From assembly GCF_009933175.1 (NCBI RefSeq), contig NZ_MAEJ01000032.1, positions 1-64,000 on the forward strand: a DNA stretch of 64,000 nucleotides, read 5' to 3'. The notes beneath the pieces are model-generated. The model made no database searches, had not been told where the DNA came from, and was given only the letters and a program-made list of their open reading frames with translations. The stretch is from Candidatus Enterococcus huntleyi. GTDB taxonomy: Bacteria; Bacillota; Bacilli; Lactobacillales; Enterococcaceae. How positions within the stretch are numbered: position 1 is the first letter of the stretch; every line of letters begins with the position of its first letter. Of the stretch, positions 47,293 to 57,482 are shown one piece after another. The translations under genes and the position numbers were made by a program.

Positions 47293-48666
47293 ATGAATGA
47301 AGTTTGGCAAGATCGTGTTCCGCCTCAAAATATCGAAGCAGAACAGGCAGTTTTAGGTTCAATATTTCTTGATGCTGAGACGATTATTGATGCAATGGAA
47401 TATATTGAGCCAAAAGATTTTTATCGGCGAGGGCATCAAATTATCTTCCAGACTATGATTGCTCTGAATGATCGGAATGAAGCGATTGACGTCATTACCG
47501 TTAAGTCACGTTTGGAACAGGAGAATTTATTAGAAGATGTGGGTAGCCTGAGCTATCTTTCTGATTTAGCAATGTCGGTTCCGACGGCGGCTAATATTAC
47601 CTATTATGCCAAGATTGTTGAAGAGAATTCACTGTTGCGTAATTTGATTCAGACGGCTACGGGGATTGTTACCAAAGGCTTTGAGCAGGGTGAAGATGTT
47701 CAGTCGATCTTAGATGATGCGGAGAAAAGCATTTTAGAGGTCTCTGAAAAACGGAATCGTAGTGGCTTTTTATCGATTGCAGAAGTCTTAAATACGACGA
47801 TTGAAAATATCGATCAATTATCAAAAAATAATGAAGAGATTACTGGATTACCGACTGGCTACCAGGCGTTAGATAAAATGACGGCGGGTTTACAAGCGGA
47901 AGAGTTGATTATTTTAGCGGCTCGTCCGGCGGTTGGGAAGACGGCTTTTGCTTTAAATATTGCGCAAAATGTCGGCACTAAGACGGATCAGTCTGTGGCT
48001 ATCTTTAGTCTGGAAATGGGGGCGGAATCCCTTGTTAACCGGATGTTGTGTGCGGAGGGTTCGATTGAAGCGAGTCATTTGCGGACAGGTCAGCTTTCAG
48101 AAGAGGAATGGCAAAACCTGATTGTCGCTATGGGAAGCTTATCGAAGGCGAATATCTATATTGATGATACGCCGGGGATTAAGATTTCTGAGATTCGTGC
48201 GAAATGTCGTAAACTGGCTCAGGAAAAAGGCAATCTGGGCTTAATTTTAATTGATTACTTGCAGCTGATTGAAGGAACGGGACGAGAAAACCGTCAACAA
48301 GAAGTTTCTGAAATTTCCCGTCAATTAAAGAAGCTGGCGAAAGAGTTAAAAGTGCCGGTTATTGCCTTGTCACAGCTTTCACGTGGCGTGGAACAGCGTC
48401 AGGATAAGCGTCCGGTCTTGAGTGATATTCGGGAGTCTGGATCGATTGAGCAGGATGCGGATATTGTGGCTTTCTTGTACCGTGATGATTATTACGATCG
48501 AGAAGGCGGCGAGGATGACGATGGGCGCGAGGCACCGCAGAATGATAATGTGGTGGAAGTCATTATTGAAAAGAACCGTAGTGGGGCACGTGGGACAGTT
48601 GAACTGTTGTTCATTAAGGAATACAATAAGTTTTCTTCGATGTCACCGAGAGAAGATTTTTATTAA
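47293..48666 (+). CDS. dnaB: Replicative DNA helicase DnaB (DnaC in B. subtilis naming)
   Basis: Hexameric helicase of the replication fork, 457 residues. N-terminal DnaB domain (about 8-110), linker, and RecA-like motor with Walker A RPAVGKTAFALN and the conserved VIALSQLSRGVE. RBS AAGGAGCG. The pairing with rplI upstream and purA downstream is usual near Firmicute origins. Confidence 0.96.
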   Translation: MNEVWQDRVPPQNIEAEQAVLGSIFLDAETIIDAMEYIEPKDFYRRGHQIIFQTMIALNDRNEAIDVITVKSRLEQENLLEDVGSLSYLSDLAMSVPTAANITYYAKIVEENSLLRNLIQTATGIVTKGFEQGEDVQSILDDAEKSILEVSEKRNRSGFLSIAEVLNTTIENIDQLSKNNEEITGLPTGYQALDKMTAGLQAEELIILAARPAVGKTAFALNIAQNVGTKTDQSVAIFSLEMGAESLVNRMLCAEGSIEASHLRTGQLSEEEWQNLIVAMGSLSKANIYIDDTPGIKISEIRAKCRKLAQEKGNLGLILIDYLQLIEGTGRENRQQEVSEISRQLKKLAKELKVPVIALSQLSRGVEQRQDKRPVLSDIRESGSIEQDADIVAFLYRDDYYDREGGEDDDGREAPQNDNVVEVIIEKNRSGARGTVELLFIKEYNKFSSMSPREDFY

Positions 48667-48693
48667 ATGGTGATGGAATAAGACGTTTATATA

Positions 48694-48749
48694 CTCGTAG
48701 AAAAGATCAATGGATGCGGAAGATTGATCTCTTTTCTATGAGTTTTTTT
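48694..48749 (+). terminator. Terminator after dnaB
   Basis: Long stem CTCGTAGAAAAGA with TCTTTTCTATGAG (G-U allowed), inner TCAAT/ATTGA, then T7. Confidence 0.8.
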
Positions 48750-48883
48750 GTCGAATGAAGTGGAAAGCTGTGTTATTTATTTGATTAATAGTGGCGGATT
48801 GGGGGGCTACGAGGATAGTTATTTTGAGGGAAAAATCTTAACTTTTTGAAAATAAATCGGAATAATTGGCTGTAAAAAAGAAT

Positions 48884-48968
48884 AATGTTCGGATTTTAAC
48901 GATAAAATTAATTTAATCATTTATAATATTCGAATTTCATTGAAATGTAGTGGGTTTATTGATACAAT
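48884..48968 (+). promoter_or_regulatory. purA promoter with a PurR box
   Basis: Promoter TTGAAA (48940-48945), 17-base spacer, TACAAT (48963-48968). The minus strand of 48884-48896 reads AAATCCGAACATT, which fits the PurBox consensus AWWWCCGAACWWT fully. A degenerate second box may lie at 48925-48937. Repression by PurR in the presence of purines is expected. Confidence 0.6.
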
Positions 48969-49005
48969 TATTCAGGATTGAAAAAATAAAGAATGAGGTG
49001 CTTAA

Positions 49006-50298
49006 ATGTCATCTGTAGTAGTTGTAGGAACGCAATGGGGCGACGAAGGTAAAGGAAAAATCACGGATTTTTTGAGTGAAAATGCTGAAGTTATTGCTCG
49101 TTATCAAGGTGGAGACAATGCAGGACATACAATTAAGTTTGATGGTGTGACATACAAGTTACACTTGATTCCTTCTGGGATTTTTTACAAGGATAAAATT
49201 AGTGTGATTGGTAACGGCGTGGTCGTGAATCCGAAATCATTAGTTAAAGAATTAGCGTATTTAAAAGAGCATGGTGTGGTGACAGAGAATTTACGTATTT
49301 CTGACCGCGCGCATGTCATTTTACCTTATCATATCAAATTGGATCAGTTGCAAGAGGATTCAAAAGGTGATAATAAGATTGGTACCACGATTAAAGGGAT
49401 TGGCCCAGCGTATATGGATAAAGCAGCGCGTGTTGGAATCCGTGTGGCTGACTTATTAGACAAAGAAATTTTCGAAGATCGTTTGAAAGTTAATTTAGAA
49501 GAAAAGAATCGTCAATTTGTCAAAATGTTTGATGATGAAGCTATGAGCTTTGATGATATTTTTGAAGAGTATTATGAATATGGTCAACAAATCAAAAAAT
49601 ACGTAACAGATACTTCAGTTATCTTAAATGATGCACTGGATGCTGGTAAACGCGTGTTATTTGAAGGCGCTCAAGGCGTTATGTTGGATATCGACCAAGG
49701 AACCTATCCGTTTGTGACATCTTCTAACCCTGTAGCCGGTGGTGTGACGATTGGGAGCGGCGTTGGTCCTTCTAAAATCAATAAAGTTGTGGGTGTTTGT
49801 AAAGCGTACACGTCACGTGTCGGTGATGGCCCGTTCCCAACTGAATTATTTGATGAAACAGGGGAACAAATTCGTACGATTGGTAAAGAGTTTGGTACGA
49901 CAACAGGGCGTCCGCGTCGTGTCGGTTGGTTTGATTCTGTTGTGATGCGTCATTCTAAACGTGTTTCTGGGATTACCAATCTTTCGCTAAACTCAATCGA
50001 TGTGTTGAGTGGCTTAGAGACAGTCAAGATTTGTACGGCTTATGAGTTGGATGGGCAAGAAATTTATCATTACCCAGCAAGCTTGAAAGAATTAAACCGT
50101 TGCAAACCGATTTATGAAGAATTGCCAGGCTGGTCTGAAGATATTACTGGCTGTAAAACACTAGCTGAGCTACCTGAAAATGCTCGTAACTATGTACGAC
50201 GCGTTTCAGAGCTTGTAGGCGTGCGTATTTCGACGTTCTCAGTGGGACCTGATAGAAATCAAACGAATATCTTAGAAAGCGTTTGGGCGCAAATTTAG
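49006..50298 (+). CDS. purA: Adenylosuccinate synthetase
   Basis: GTP-dependent joining of IMP and aspartate, the first step from IMP to AMP. 430 residues, with [16 protein letters not shown] at the N terminus and [14 protein letters not shown] in the active site. Monocistronic, with its own promoter and terminator. Confidence 0.97.
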   Translation: MSSVVVVGTQWGDEGKGKITDFLSENAEVIARYQGGDNAGHTIKFDGVTYKLHLIPSGIFYKDKISVIGNGVVVNPKSLVKELAYLKEHGVVTENLRISDRAHVILPYHIKLDQLQEDSKGDNKIGTTIKGIGPAYMDKAARVGIRVADLLDKEIFEDRLKVNLEEKNRQFVKMFDDEAMSFDDIFEEYYEYGQQIKKYVTDTSVILNDALDAGKRVLFEGAQGVMLDIDQGTYPFVTSSNPVAGGVTIGSGVGPSKINKVVGVCKAYTSRVGDGPFPTELFDETGEQIRTIGKEFGTTTGRPRRVGWFDSVVMRHSKRVSGITNLSLNSIDVLSGLETVKICTAYELDGQEIYHYPASLKELNRCKPIYEELPGWSEDITGCKTLAELPENARNYVRRVSELVGVRISTFSVGPDRNQTNILESVWAQI

Positions 50299-50399
50299 GC
50301 TTATTTTCTAAATGCGCTAGAAAGCTCAGCTAACTCAGTGGGTTCGTTAAAGAATGCAGGTGTGACAGAAGCGACTTCTGGTGCCTGACTTATTTCAAA

Positions 50400-50438
50400 A
50401 AGGGGAGATGACAAGAGGGTTGTCAGGCTCCCCTTTTT
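50400..50438 (+). terminator. Terminator after purA
   Basis: GGGGAG with CTCCCC plus an inner GACAA/TTGTC pair, then T5. Confidence 0.8.
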
Positions 50439-50489
50439 GTCATAGTAGTGGTAAACTGTAGAAAAAGAAAAACGAGGAGGGAACCAGAG

Positions 50490-51359
50490 ATGTATCAAAT
50501 TATCACAGACTCCTGTTGTGACCTACCATACGAGGTTTTGGAGGAACATAATATTGTATTTATTCCAATGTTCATTACCCTTGATGGGAATGAATATGTT
50601 GATGATTTAGGCAAAACCTTTGATCAAGAAAGTTTTTTAGAAAAGATTCAAAATGGCGGCTTGCCGTCGACGAGTCAAATTAATGTGGGCCGTTATTTGG
50701 AATACTTTAAAGGCTATGTCGACAAAAAGATTCCTTTATTATACGTGGCCTTTTCTTCAGGAATGAGCGGTTCGTACGAAAGTGCTTGCCAAGCGGTTGA
50801 AATGTTGAAGGAAGAGTATGATGACCCTTCTATCTATGTTGTAGATACGCAGGCAGCTAGTTTGGGAGAAGGGGTATTGGTCTTAGAAGCGGCGCGTTTA
50901 CAGAAAGAGGGTCGATCTATAGAAGAGACAGTCAGCTGGTTGGAAGAAAATAAAAGCAAGGTTCACTCTTGGGTGACGGTTAATGATTTGAAGCATTTAG
51001 AACGTGGCGGTCGAATCTCAAAAACAGCTGCAGCTTTGGGTGGCTTATTGAATGTTAAGCCGATTATTAACGTCAGTCCAGAAGGAAAACTAGAAAATGT
51101 TGACAAGGTTCGCGGACGTAATCGCGCGCTAAAAACAGTGGTGGATGAAACGATGAGAACAATCGTGGCACCGCTCACTCAAACCATCTATATTGCTTAT
51201 GCAGGGGATCAAGAAGCGGCAGAAAAAGTTAAACAGCAATTACTTGAGACAAAAAATGTCGGTGGAGTAATCTGTTATCCTTTAGGCCCAACAATTGCGA
51301 GTCATACGGGTTACGGCTGTATCGCTGTTTTTTCAATGGGGATTACGAGAGAAAAATAA
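50490..51359 (+). CDS. DegV-family fatty-acid-binding protein
   Basis: 289 residues of the DegV/FakB fold. The N-terminal TDSCCDLP loop and the fatty-acid pocket motif FSSGMSGSYESA are clear, as is RGGRISK. In this family the protein presents fatty acids to the kinase FakA. The ATG at 50490 has GAGGAGGG. No fakA is nearby. Confidence 0.88.
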   Translation: MYQIITDSCCDLPYEVLEEHNIVFIPMFITLDGNEYVDDLGKTFDQESFLEKIQNGGLPSTSQINVGRYLEYFKGYVDKKIPLLYVAFSSGMSGSYESACQAVEMLKEEYDDPSIYVVDTQAASLGEGVLVLEAARLQKEGRSIEETVSWLEENKSKVHSWVTVNDLKHLERGGRISKTAAALGGLLNVKPIINVSPEGKLENVDKVRGRNRALKTVVDETMRTIVAPLTQTIYIAYAGDQEAAEKVKQQLLETKNVGGVICYPLGPTIASHTGYGCIAVFSMGITREK

Positions 51360-51521
51360 GACAAGAGTAATCTAAGAGTAAGCGCAGAATTATCAGAAGA
51401 AAATAAAGAGATAAAAATTATCAGAGAAGAATGACAAGAAATCGAAATGACTGAAAGAATCAAGCCATTATTTGCAGCATCAAGTACTTGCGACATGTCA
51501 TAGATTGACAATTTATTTAAT

Positions 51522-51565
51522 AACAAAAAAACTTTTCCCGGAATTTCAGGAAAAGTTTTTTTGTT
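51522..51565. terminator. Bidirectional terminator between degV-like gene and ABC-F gene
   Basis: A 17-base perfect inverted repeat (AACAAAAAAACTTTTCC and its complement) with A/T runs on both sides serves two convergent genes. Confidence 0.85.
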
Positions 51566-51584
51566 ATGCAAGAAGCTCAAATTT

Positions 51585-53207
51585 TTAGGCGAATAAAACA
51601 GCCATGCGTTCTTTGACTTCAGGATTTTCTAAGAATTCATCGTAGGTTGTTTCAGCACGGTCAACGACCCCTTTATCAGAAACAGCAATAATGCGGTTTG
51701 CTAAGGTTTGAATGAACTGGTGATCGTGTGAAGCAAAGAGTAATGAGCCAGTGAAGGCCATTAAGCCATCATTTAGCGCAGTGATTGATTCTAAGTCTAA
51801 GTGATTGGTTGGATCATCAAGGACCAAGACATTTGATTTAGAAAGCATTAATTTCGATAGCATACAACGGACTTTTTCGCCCCCTGAAAGCACGTTAACA
51901 GGCTTCAAGACTTCTTCCCCAGAGAAGAGCATCCGGCCTAAGAAGCTACGTAAGAAGGTATTGTCGTCTTCTTCTTTGCTAGCATATTGACGGAGCCAAT
52001 CCAAAATTGGTAATTGATTATCAAATTCTCTAGAATTATCTTTTGGTAAGTACGATTGCGTCGTTGTAACGCCCCAACGAACTGAGCCAGTGTCAGGCGT
52101 GATTTCGCCCATGATAACTTTGAACAGAGTCGTTGTAGTAATATCATTGTTGGCAACAAAGGCGACTTTATCTTCTTTGTTTAGAGTGAAAGAAATATCG
52201 TCTAAGATTTTTTTACCATCAATTGTGACGCTGACATTCTCTAATTGTAATAAATCATTACCGATTTCACGTTCTGGCTTGAAGCCGACAAATGGGTAGC
52301 GACGTGAAGAAGGTTGGATATCGTCTAAAGTAATTTTTTCTAACATTTTTTTACGAGACGTTGCTTGTTTTGATTTTGATGCATTGGCACTAAATCGAGC
52401 AATAAAGTCTTGTAATTCTTTGATTTGTTCTTCTTTTTTCGCATTTGAATTAGCTTGTAATTTAGTGGCTAATTGGCTTGATTCTAACCAGAAATCATAG
52501 TTTCCGACGAATAATTTAATTTTACCGAAATCTAAATCGGCCATGTGTGTGCAGACTTTGTTTAAGAAGTGACGGTCATGGGAAACGACAATCACAGTAT
52601 TTTCAAAGTTGATCAAAAATTCTTCTAACCAGTTAATTGACTGAATATCTAGTCCATTGGTAGGCTCATCTAGTAGTAACACGTCCGGTTTGCCGAAAAG
52701 TGTTTGCGCAAGTAAGACTTTGACTTTTTGACCAGCTGTTAATTCGCCCATTGTTTGGTGATGGAATTCTTCGCGAATATTTAAGCCTTGAAGTAACATC
52801 GCTGCTTCAGGTTCAGCTTCCCAGCCATCTAATTCAGCAAATTCTCCTTCTAACTCAGCGGCACGAATTCCGTCTGCATCAGAAAAGTCTTCCTTCATAT
52901 AAATCGCATCTTTTTCCTTCATAACTTCATACAGGCGTTTGTGGCCCATAATTACCGTTTCTAAAACGGAATATTCTTCGTAGTCAAAGTGATTTTGTTT
53001 CAATACAGCCATACGTTCATCGGGTCCTAAGCTGACCGTCCCAGTCGTAGGTGCTAAGTCACCAGATAAAATTTTTAAAAAGGTAGACTTCCCAGCACCG
53101 TTTGCCCCAATTAGGCCGTAACAGTTACCAGGAGTGAATTTAATATTTACATCATCGAACAGTTTGCGGTCTGAAAAGTTCAAACTGACATCATTTACAG
53201 TAATCAA
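51585..53207 (-). CDS. ABC-F family ATPase (YkpA/YbiT type)
   Basis: 540 residues with two ATPase halves and no membrane segment. The first half has Walker A GANGAGKST and signature LTAGQKVKV. The second has signature LSGGEKVRCML, Walker B VLVLDDPTNHLD, and a degenerate P-loop (NNDITTTTL), as seen in this subgroup. ABC-F proteins act on the ribosome, in translation control or antibiotic protection. This subgroup is housekeeping-like rather than a known resistance type. Start ATG with GTGAGGA upstream. Confidence 0.85.
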   Translation of the reverse strand: MITVNDVSLNFSDRKLFDDVNIKFTPGNCYGLIGANGAGKSTFLKILSGDLAPTTGTVSLGPDERMAVLKQNHFDYEEYSVLETVIMGHKRLYEVMKEKDAIYMKEDFSDADGIRAAELEGEFAELDGWEAEPEAAMLLQGLNIREEFHHQTMGELTAGQKVKVLLAQTLFGKPDVLLLDEPTNGLDIQSINWLEEFLINFENTVIVVSHDRHFLNKVCTHMADLDFGKIKLFVGNYDFWLESSQLATKLQANSNAKKEEQIKELQDFIARFSANASKSKQATSRKKMLEKITLDDIQPSSRRYPFVGFKPEREIGNDLLQLENVSVTIDGKKILDDISFTLNKEDKVAFVANNDITTTTLFKVIMGEITPDTGSVRWGVTTTQSYLPKDNSREFDNQLPILDWLRQYASKEEDDNTFLRSFLGRMLFSGEEVLKPVNVLSGGEKVRCMLSKLMLSKSNVLVLDDPTNHLDLESITALNDGLMAFTGSLLFASHDHQFIQTLANRIIAVSDKGVVDRAETTYDEFLENPEVKERMAVLFA

Positions 53208-53334
53208 TTGTTTTCCTCACTTTAATCAAGATTGACGCTAGGTCTCTTAGCATTATATCGGGGATACGTGAAAGTTTCAAGGTAACTCCGCCCTTTTCAT
53301 GTAAAAATTGCTGAAAAACAACGATTCTGCAAAA

Positions 53335-53348
53335 GTTTCACGTGAAAC
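53335..53348. promoter_or_regulatory. parS: parS-like site (14 of 16 bases)
   Basis: GTTTCACGTGAAAC with A and G instead of T and A at the outer ends. It lies upstream of the ABC-F gene in the 478-base gap 53208-53685, which otherwise shows no gene. Confidence 0.75.
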
Positions 53349-53685
53349 GCTCAGAAATAGAGAGAGATTAAGGAAATTGTAGAAGAAGGGATAAACAGTT
53401 TACGTGAGAAAGGCGAGTGATAAATATTTTTTAGGTTAGCCGAAAGAAAGTGGTTTCTTTTTGAAAATTATGCTAAAGTAGAATAAGAGAAATCAGTTGT
53501 TCAAATAGAGGGATAACGGATGAGAAACGGACTGGCCGAGTAAGCTATTCTTTTAAAACTAGCAGGCAAAAAGTATAGAAGAGTAAAAGGCGTCAGTAGA
53601 AGTGCAAAAGGAAATAAAAAGAGTAAATAATAAAATAAAATGCGTAAGAAGCGTAATAAGTAGAGAGTAGAAAGGAGAATGATAG

Positions 53686-54504
53686 ATGGTTGATTGGTTA
53701 CTAAGTCTGGCTCCGTGGCAACAGGCGCTAGTGGGGACAGGTTTTACTTATTTCATGACGGCGTTGGGCGCGGGACTAGTTTTCTTCTTTAAAGAAATCA
53801 AAAAAGAGGCGCTGAATTTAATGCTGGGCTTTGCCTCAGGCGTGATGATTGCGGCGAGTTTCTGGTCGTTACTGGATCCAGCGATAGAGAAAGCTACAGA
53901 AAATGGCGATATAGCGTGGTTAGTGGTGAGTATCGGTTTTGGTTTGGGAGGGTTATTTCTATATATTTCAGACAAAACCATTCCTCATATGCACTTTGGT
54001 CCGAATAAGGAGAAAGAGGGCTTACCGAGTCATTTGAAGCGGACGATTCTATTGGTGTTCTCGATTACCTTACATAATATTCCGGAAGGTTTGGCAGTGG
54101 GTGTGGCTTTTGGCGCTGCCGCCAATGCCGCGAATCCGACAGCCGCCGTTTTAGCAGCTGTCTCCGTTGCTTTGGGTATTGGGATTCAAAATTTCCCAGA
54201 AGGAGCGGCTGTTTCGATTCCGTTACGACAAGAAGGTTTAAGCCGTTGGAAGGCCTTCTTATATGGGCAAGCCTCGGGGATTGTTGAACCGATGGCGGGC
54301 GTTGTAGGGGCTTTATTAGTCACTCGTGTCAACGCATTATTACCGTATGCCTTAGCTTTTGCAGCAGGTGCAATGATCTACGTGGTTGTAGAAGAATTGA
54401 TTCCAGAAGCGCAACAAACGCTCTCTAGCAAGCGCCATTTCGCTGTCTTCGGCGTAATGCTCGGCTTCATCATCATGATGATTCTGGATGTGGCGTTAGG
54501 GTAA
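53686..54504 (+). CDS. ZIP-family metal transporter
   Basis: 272 residues, about eight membrane segments. The metal-site helices carry HNIPEG and NFPEGAA, and the loop between TM3 and TM4 has a short histidine patch (HMHF). ZIP proteins bring zinc and related metals into the cytoplasm, and the bacterial type is ZupT-like. RBS AAGGAGAA. Own terminator. Confidence 0.9.
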   Translation: MVDWLLSLAPWQQALVGTGFTYFMTALGAGLVFFFKEIKKEALNLMLGFASGVMIAASFWSLLDPAIEKATENGDIAWLVVSIGFGLGGLFLYISDKTIPHMHFGPNKEKEGLPSHLKRTILLVFSITLHNIPEGLAVGVAFGAAANAANPTAAVLAAVSVALGIGIQNFPEGAAVSIPLRQEGLSRWKAFLYGQASGIVEPMAGVVGALLVTRVNALLPYALAFAAGAMIYVVVEELIPEAQQTLSSKRHFAVFGVMLGFIIMMILDVALG

Positions 54505-54524
54505 ATGAATAAGAAATTAGCAGA

Positions 54525-54557
54525 AATAGTAGCCAGCCACTGGCTACTATTTTTTTC
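54525..54557 (+). terminator. Terminator after the ZIP gene
   Basis: AATAGTAGCCAG with CTGGCTACTATT and T6. Confidence 0.85.
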
Positions 54558-54662
54558 AGAGAAATCATTTTTATACTTGAGATAAGAAGAGCGGATACTC
54601 CAGAACTGAGATAGACAACAGGAATCAAGTTGCCTATAATAAGATGAAAAAGGGGGCTAGCC

Positions 54663-56555
54663 ATGAAACCAACTATCTTAACGAGAATCGCACCGATTCT
54701 CGCGTATCCCATCGGATTTCTACTGATTTTGGTCACGCTGAGCATTCAGTCAACCCATCAGATTGCTTTCCCAAGCCATCTTGGCTTATCGCTGGCGTTG
54801 ACGGTTTGCGCATATCTAGTTTGTTATTTATTTCAGGGTCAGGTAGTTCAACGATTTAGCTATGTCTTACTTGCTATTGCGAGTTATTTTACACTTATCG
54901 AAACGAGTCCGCTACTGGCAAATATAGCCTTACTGCCGGTCTATTTACTCCTATTCGTTTCGTTTGTACCGAAGGAGCGTTACCTTTTATTTGGTAATTT
55001 AGCCATCCTTTGTTTTGGCGTATCCGTCGCTTTACATATTCCGGTGCTGACGTTATATATAGTTCCGGTCATGCTGAATTATAGCTATCAACAACACGTT
55101 CAGCAGGTTCAAAAACAGAGACAACAGCTGCAGCTACAACCACCTGTTCAACAAGCGGGTCAACAGCAACTGGAGCACGCCTCTCAGCTTTGGTCGAATA
55201 AGGTTTTTACGCGAATACTGATGGCTAGTGTGCCCGCGATTTTTATCGAATGTTTCCAGATCTTTGAGGCGCTCTCGCCGATGCGACTACTGACGAATAT
55301 TCAAATGTACGCTTACACCTTCAACTATACCTCTAGCTATCTTATTTTAGTGGTCTGCTTGGTGATGTATCTTAACATGAATACTCGATTATTTCGCCCA
55401 GATTTCACGAGCCAGTATTCTTTTGGCGTGACGCTGATCAGTTCAATCGTTGGGATTGCGCTGTTATGGAATCAATTGACAGTCTGGAATCTAGCCGGTA
55501 GTGTAGTGGCTTATGGGGCGTTACTTGCTCTAGGGTTACTGGTTAGAAAGCAGTCTTTATATCAAACAGAAGCCTTGACTGATTTTCATAGGACGAGTCG
55601 ACAGTGGCTGCCTAAACAAGTTATTTATTATGGCTTAAAAAATGATTTAGTAGGCTTTCAGAAGCAAATTAATCAAGAGCTGCACGCGTCATTAGCCTAT
55701 GATTCTCTAGTATTTGAGTCACTAATTGAGGACTCACGAGCGACTGACGGATCGACTTCAGGGAATTTTACACTAGTGGTAAAAGAGGGTGAGCAGGTTT
55801 TAAGCTTTATTTCGGCAACAGCGTTTCCTAAAGATGTCTCAGCTTATCAGGTGATTGGAAAAGAAATTTTACGCGTCGTAGCGGATTTCCCTAAGTATGC
55901 TGAAGAGCTACAGCAATACAATATGAAGGAGCATTCGAGTTCGTTTTTGGAGCAGATGAATTTCCGCAAAGAGCTGTCGTATTACCTGCATGATGATGTT
56001 TTGCAGGATTTACTGGCAGCCAGTAATATGGTTTCGAATTTGCAGACGGAGCAGGTGGCAACGAGAGATTTAATTCATGCCACACTGACCAATTTAAATG
56101 ATTCGATTCGCGATCAAATGCACGAGTTATTCCCTTCTTCCTTGAGTGATTTGTCGTTTGAACAAAATATCGCAGTCTTGGTTGAACAGATGAAACGGCG
56201 TTTTCCAGGGGCACCAGCGATTCGTATTCAGCAGACGATTGATCACAAATTACCCGAAGATGTCGCGTATTTCTTTTATCTGAGCATCCAGGAGCTATTA
56301 AATAATGCCTGTAAACATGCCCACGCATCAATGGTGATTATTTATCTGAAACCAACACCAAAGACGTATCATTTAGAAGTGCAGGACGATGGCGATGCAC
56401 TACCGGAGCACTTTTTAGAAGCAAAAACTTCTAAGCACTTAGGCTGGACTAGAATTCAACAACATATCGAGGAATTTCATGGGACATTTGCGATAGAAGT
56501 CTTACCTAAAGGCAAAAAATTTGTTATTCAATTACCGAGAAGGAGAGAATTATGA
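54663..56555 (+). CDS. Sensor histidine kinase, NarL/DesK-type family (HisKA_3)
   Basis: 630 residues. The first 300 or so hold about ten membrane segments, interrupted by a Q-rich cytoplasmic stretch (about 145-175, QQQLEHAS). Then come a linker domain, the phospho-acceptor in YYLHDDVLQDLLAAS and the ATPase motif LLNNACKHAHAS. The shape resembles ComP-type kinases that sense peptides. Overlaps the regulator by four bases. Confidence 0.85.
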   Translation: MKPTILTRIAPILAYPIGFLLILVTLSIQSTHQIAFPSHLGLSLALTVCAYLVCYLFQGQVVQRFSYVLLAIASYFTLIETSPLLANIALLPVYLLLFVSFVPKERYLLFGNLAILCFGVSVALHIPVLTLYIVPVMLNYSYQQHVQQVQKQRQQLQLQPPVQQAGQQQLEHASQLWSNKVFTRILMASVPAIFIECFQIFEALSPMRLLTNIQMYAYTFNYTSSYLILVVCLVMYLNMNTRLFRPDFTSQYSFGVTLISSIVGIALLWNQLTVWNLAGSVVAYGALLALGLLVRKQSLYQTEALTDFHRTSRQWLPKQVIYYGLKNDLVGFQKQINQELHASLAYDSLVFESLIEDSRATDGSTSGNFTLVVKEGEQVLSFISATAFPKDVSAYQVIGKEILRVVADFPKYAEELQQYNMKEHSSSFLEQMNFRKELSYYLHDDVLQDLLAASNMVSNLQTEQVATRDLIHATLTNLNDSIRDQMHELFPSSLSDLSFEQNIAVLVEQMKRRFPGAPAIRIQQTIDHKLPEDVAYFFYLSIQELLNNACKHAHASMVIIYLKPTPKTYHLEVQDDGDALPEHFLEAKTSKHLGWTRIQQHIEEFHGTFAIEVLPKGKKFVIQLPRRREL

Positions 56556-57151
56556 AGATAGTTATGGTGGATGACCACGAGTTATTCGCGAAGAGTATTG
56601 AGCTGATTTTAGGGGAAATTGCGACCTCATTTACCTACTGTTCCCATACTGAGGATATTATTCCCTTCATCAAAGCCCATCCCTGCGACCTCGTGTTTAT
56701 GGATATTCATTTGAAAGATAAAAATGGTTTAGAGGTTGGCGCGGCTCTTTTAGAGGAAATGCCTGAGTTAAAATTAGTCTTTTTGTCTGGCTACGATTTA
56801 GCGGAATACCACAATCAAGCGATTGGAATAGGAGCTAAAGGGTTTCTAAATAAAAACACTGCACCGGCTGAATTTATCGATAAAATAGGCCGAATTAAAG
56901 CTGGCGAGACTATTTTCCCTAAAAATGACCACGAATATACAGAAAAATTAACGGACCGCGAAAAAGAAATCCTGCAATGTGCCGCTAGCGGTTTGACGCA
57001 ACAAGAAATCGCTGAAACGCTCTACATTAGCCGGCGGACAGTTAATAATCACTTGCAGGCAATCAACGAAAAGCTCAGCGTCAATTCGACTATTTCAGCG
57101 ATTGTGCGAGGCATCGAGCTAGGGCTAGTTAGCTTGGCTAATAATCGATAA
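56552..57151 (+). CDS. Response regulator, NarL/LuxR family
   Basis: 199 residues: receiver (DD at 7-8, phospho-acceptor aspartate in VFMDIHL, K in FLNKN) and a C-terminal LuxR-type helix-turn-helix (LTDREKEILQCAASGLTQQE, VNNHLQAI). Coupled to the kinase by ATGA overlap. A likely target is the nearby ABC exporter at 57.9-59.6 kb, which is inference from position. Confidence 0.9.
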   Translation: MKIVMVDDHELFAKSIELILGEIATSFTYCSHTEDIIPFIKAHPCDLVFMDIHLKDKNGLEVGAALLEEMPELKLVFLSGYDLAEYHNQAIGIGAKGFLNKNTAPAEFIDKIGRIKAGETIFPKNDHEYTEKLTDREKEILQCAASGLTQQEIAETLYISRRTVNNHLQAINEKLSVNSTISAIVRGIELGLVSLANNR

Positions 57152-57183
57152 AAGGATGTTCGCTATAAAAAGAGAATAGAAGA

Positions 57184-57224
57184 GAGGAACAGTCGCTACA
57201 AATGCTCGACTGTTCCTCTTTTTG
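57184..57224 (+). terminator. Terminator after the NarL-type operon
   Basis: GAGGAACAGTCG with CGACTGTTCCTC and T5. Confidence 0.85.
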
Positions 57225-57377
57225 TGGTGATCTCGTTTCTCTAAAGGAAGGCGGTAAGGGATTTTTAATTTGATAATGAGTTAAATAAGGGAGGATTTTT
57301 TATATAAATAGATAGCCAAGCGTCTAGTATTACGGATGAATACGTGTTAGTGTCAGATAGATAGTACTAGAAATCCG

Positions 57378-57482
57378 ATGCCGCTTGCTAGAGAAGAGCT
57401 GCTCGAGATTTTGAAGAAAGCCGCCGGATAGAACGAAAAAAGAAAGCTCTCATCACCTTTTATATTGGGAAGGAGAAATGAT
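57378..57482 (+). pseudogene. Relic of a hicA toxin gene
   Basis: ATG at 57378 gives MPLAREELLEILKKAAG and a stop. One base on, the other frame (57430 on) gives RTKKESSHHLLYW. HicA proteins start MP-x-x-x-x-E-x-x-x-x-L-K-K-x-G and continue with R-x-K-G-S-H-H. The two pieces in order look like a frame-broken and shortened hicA. It stands right before a hicB-like gene, where hicA should be. Confidence 0.4.

Noticed and set aside
55891-56331. 146-residue minus-strand ORF opposite the NarL-type kinase
   Set aside because: Lies wholly inside the conserved catalytic part of the kinase and has no family features.
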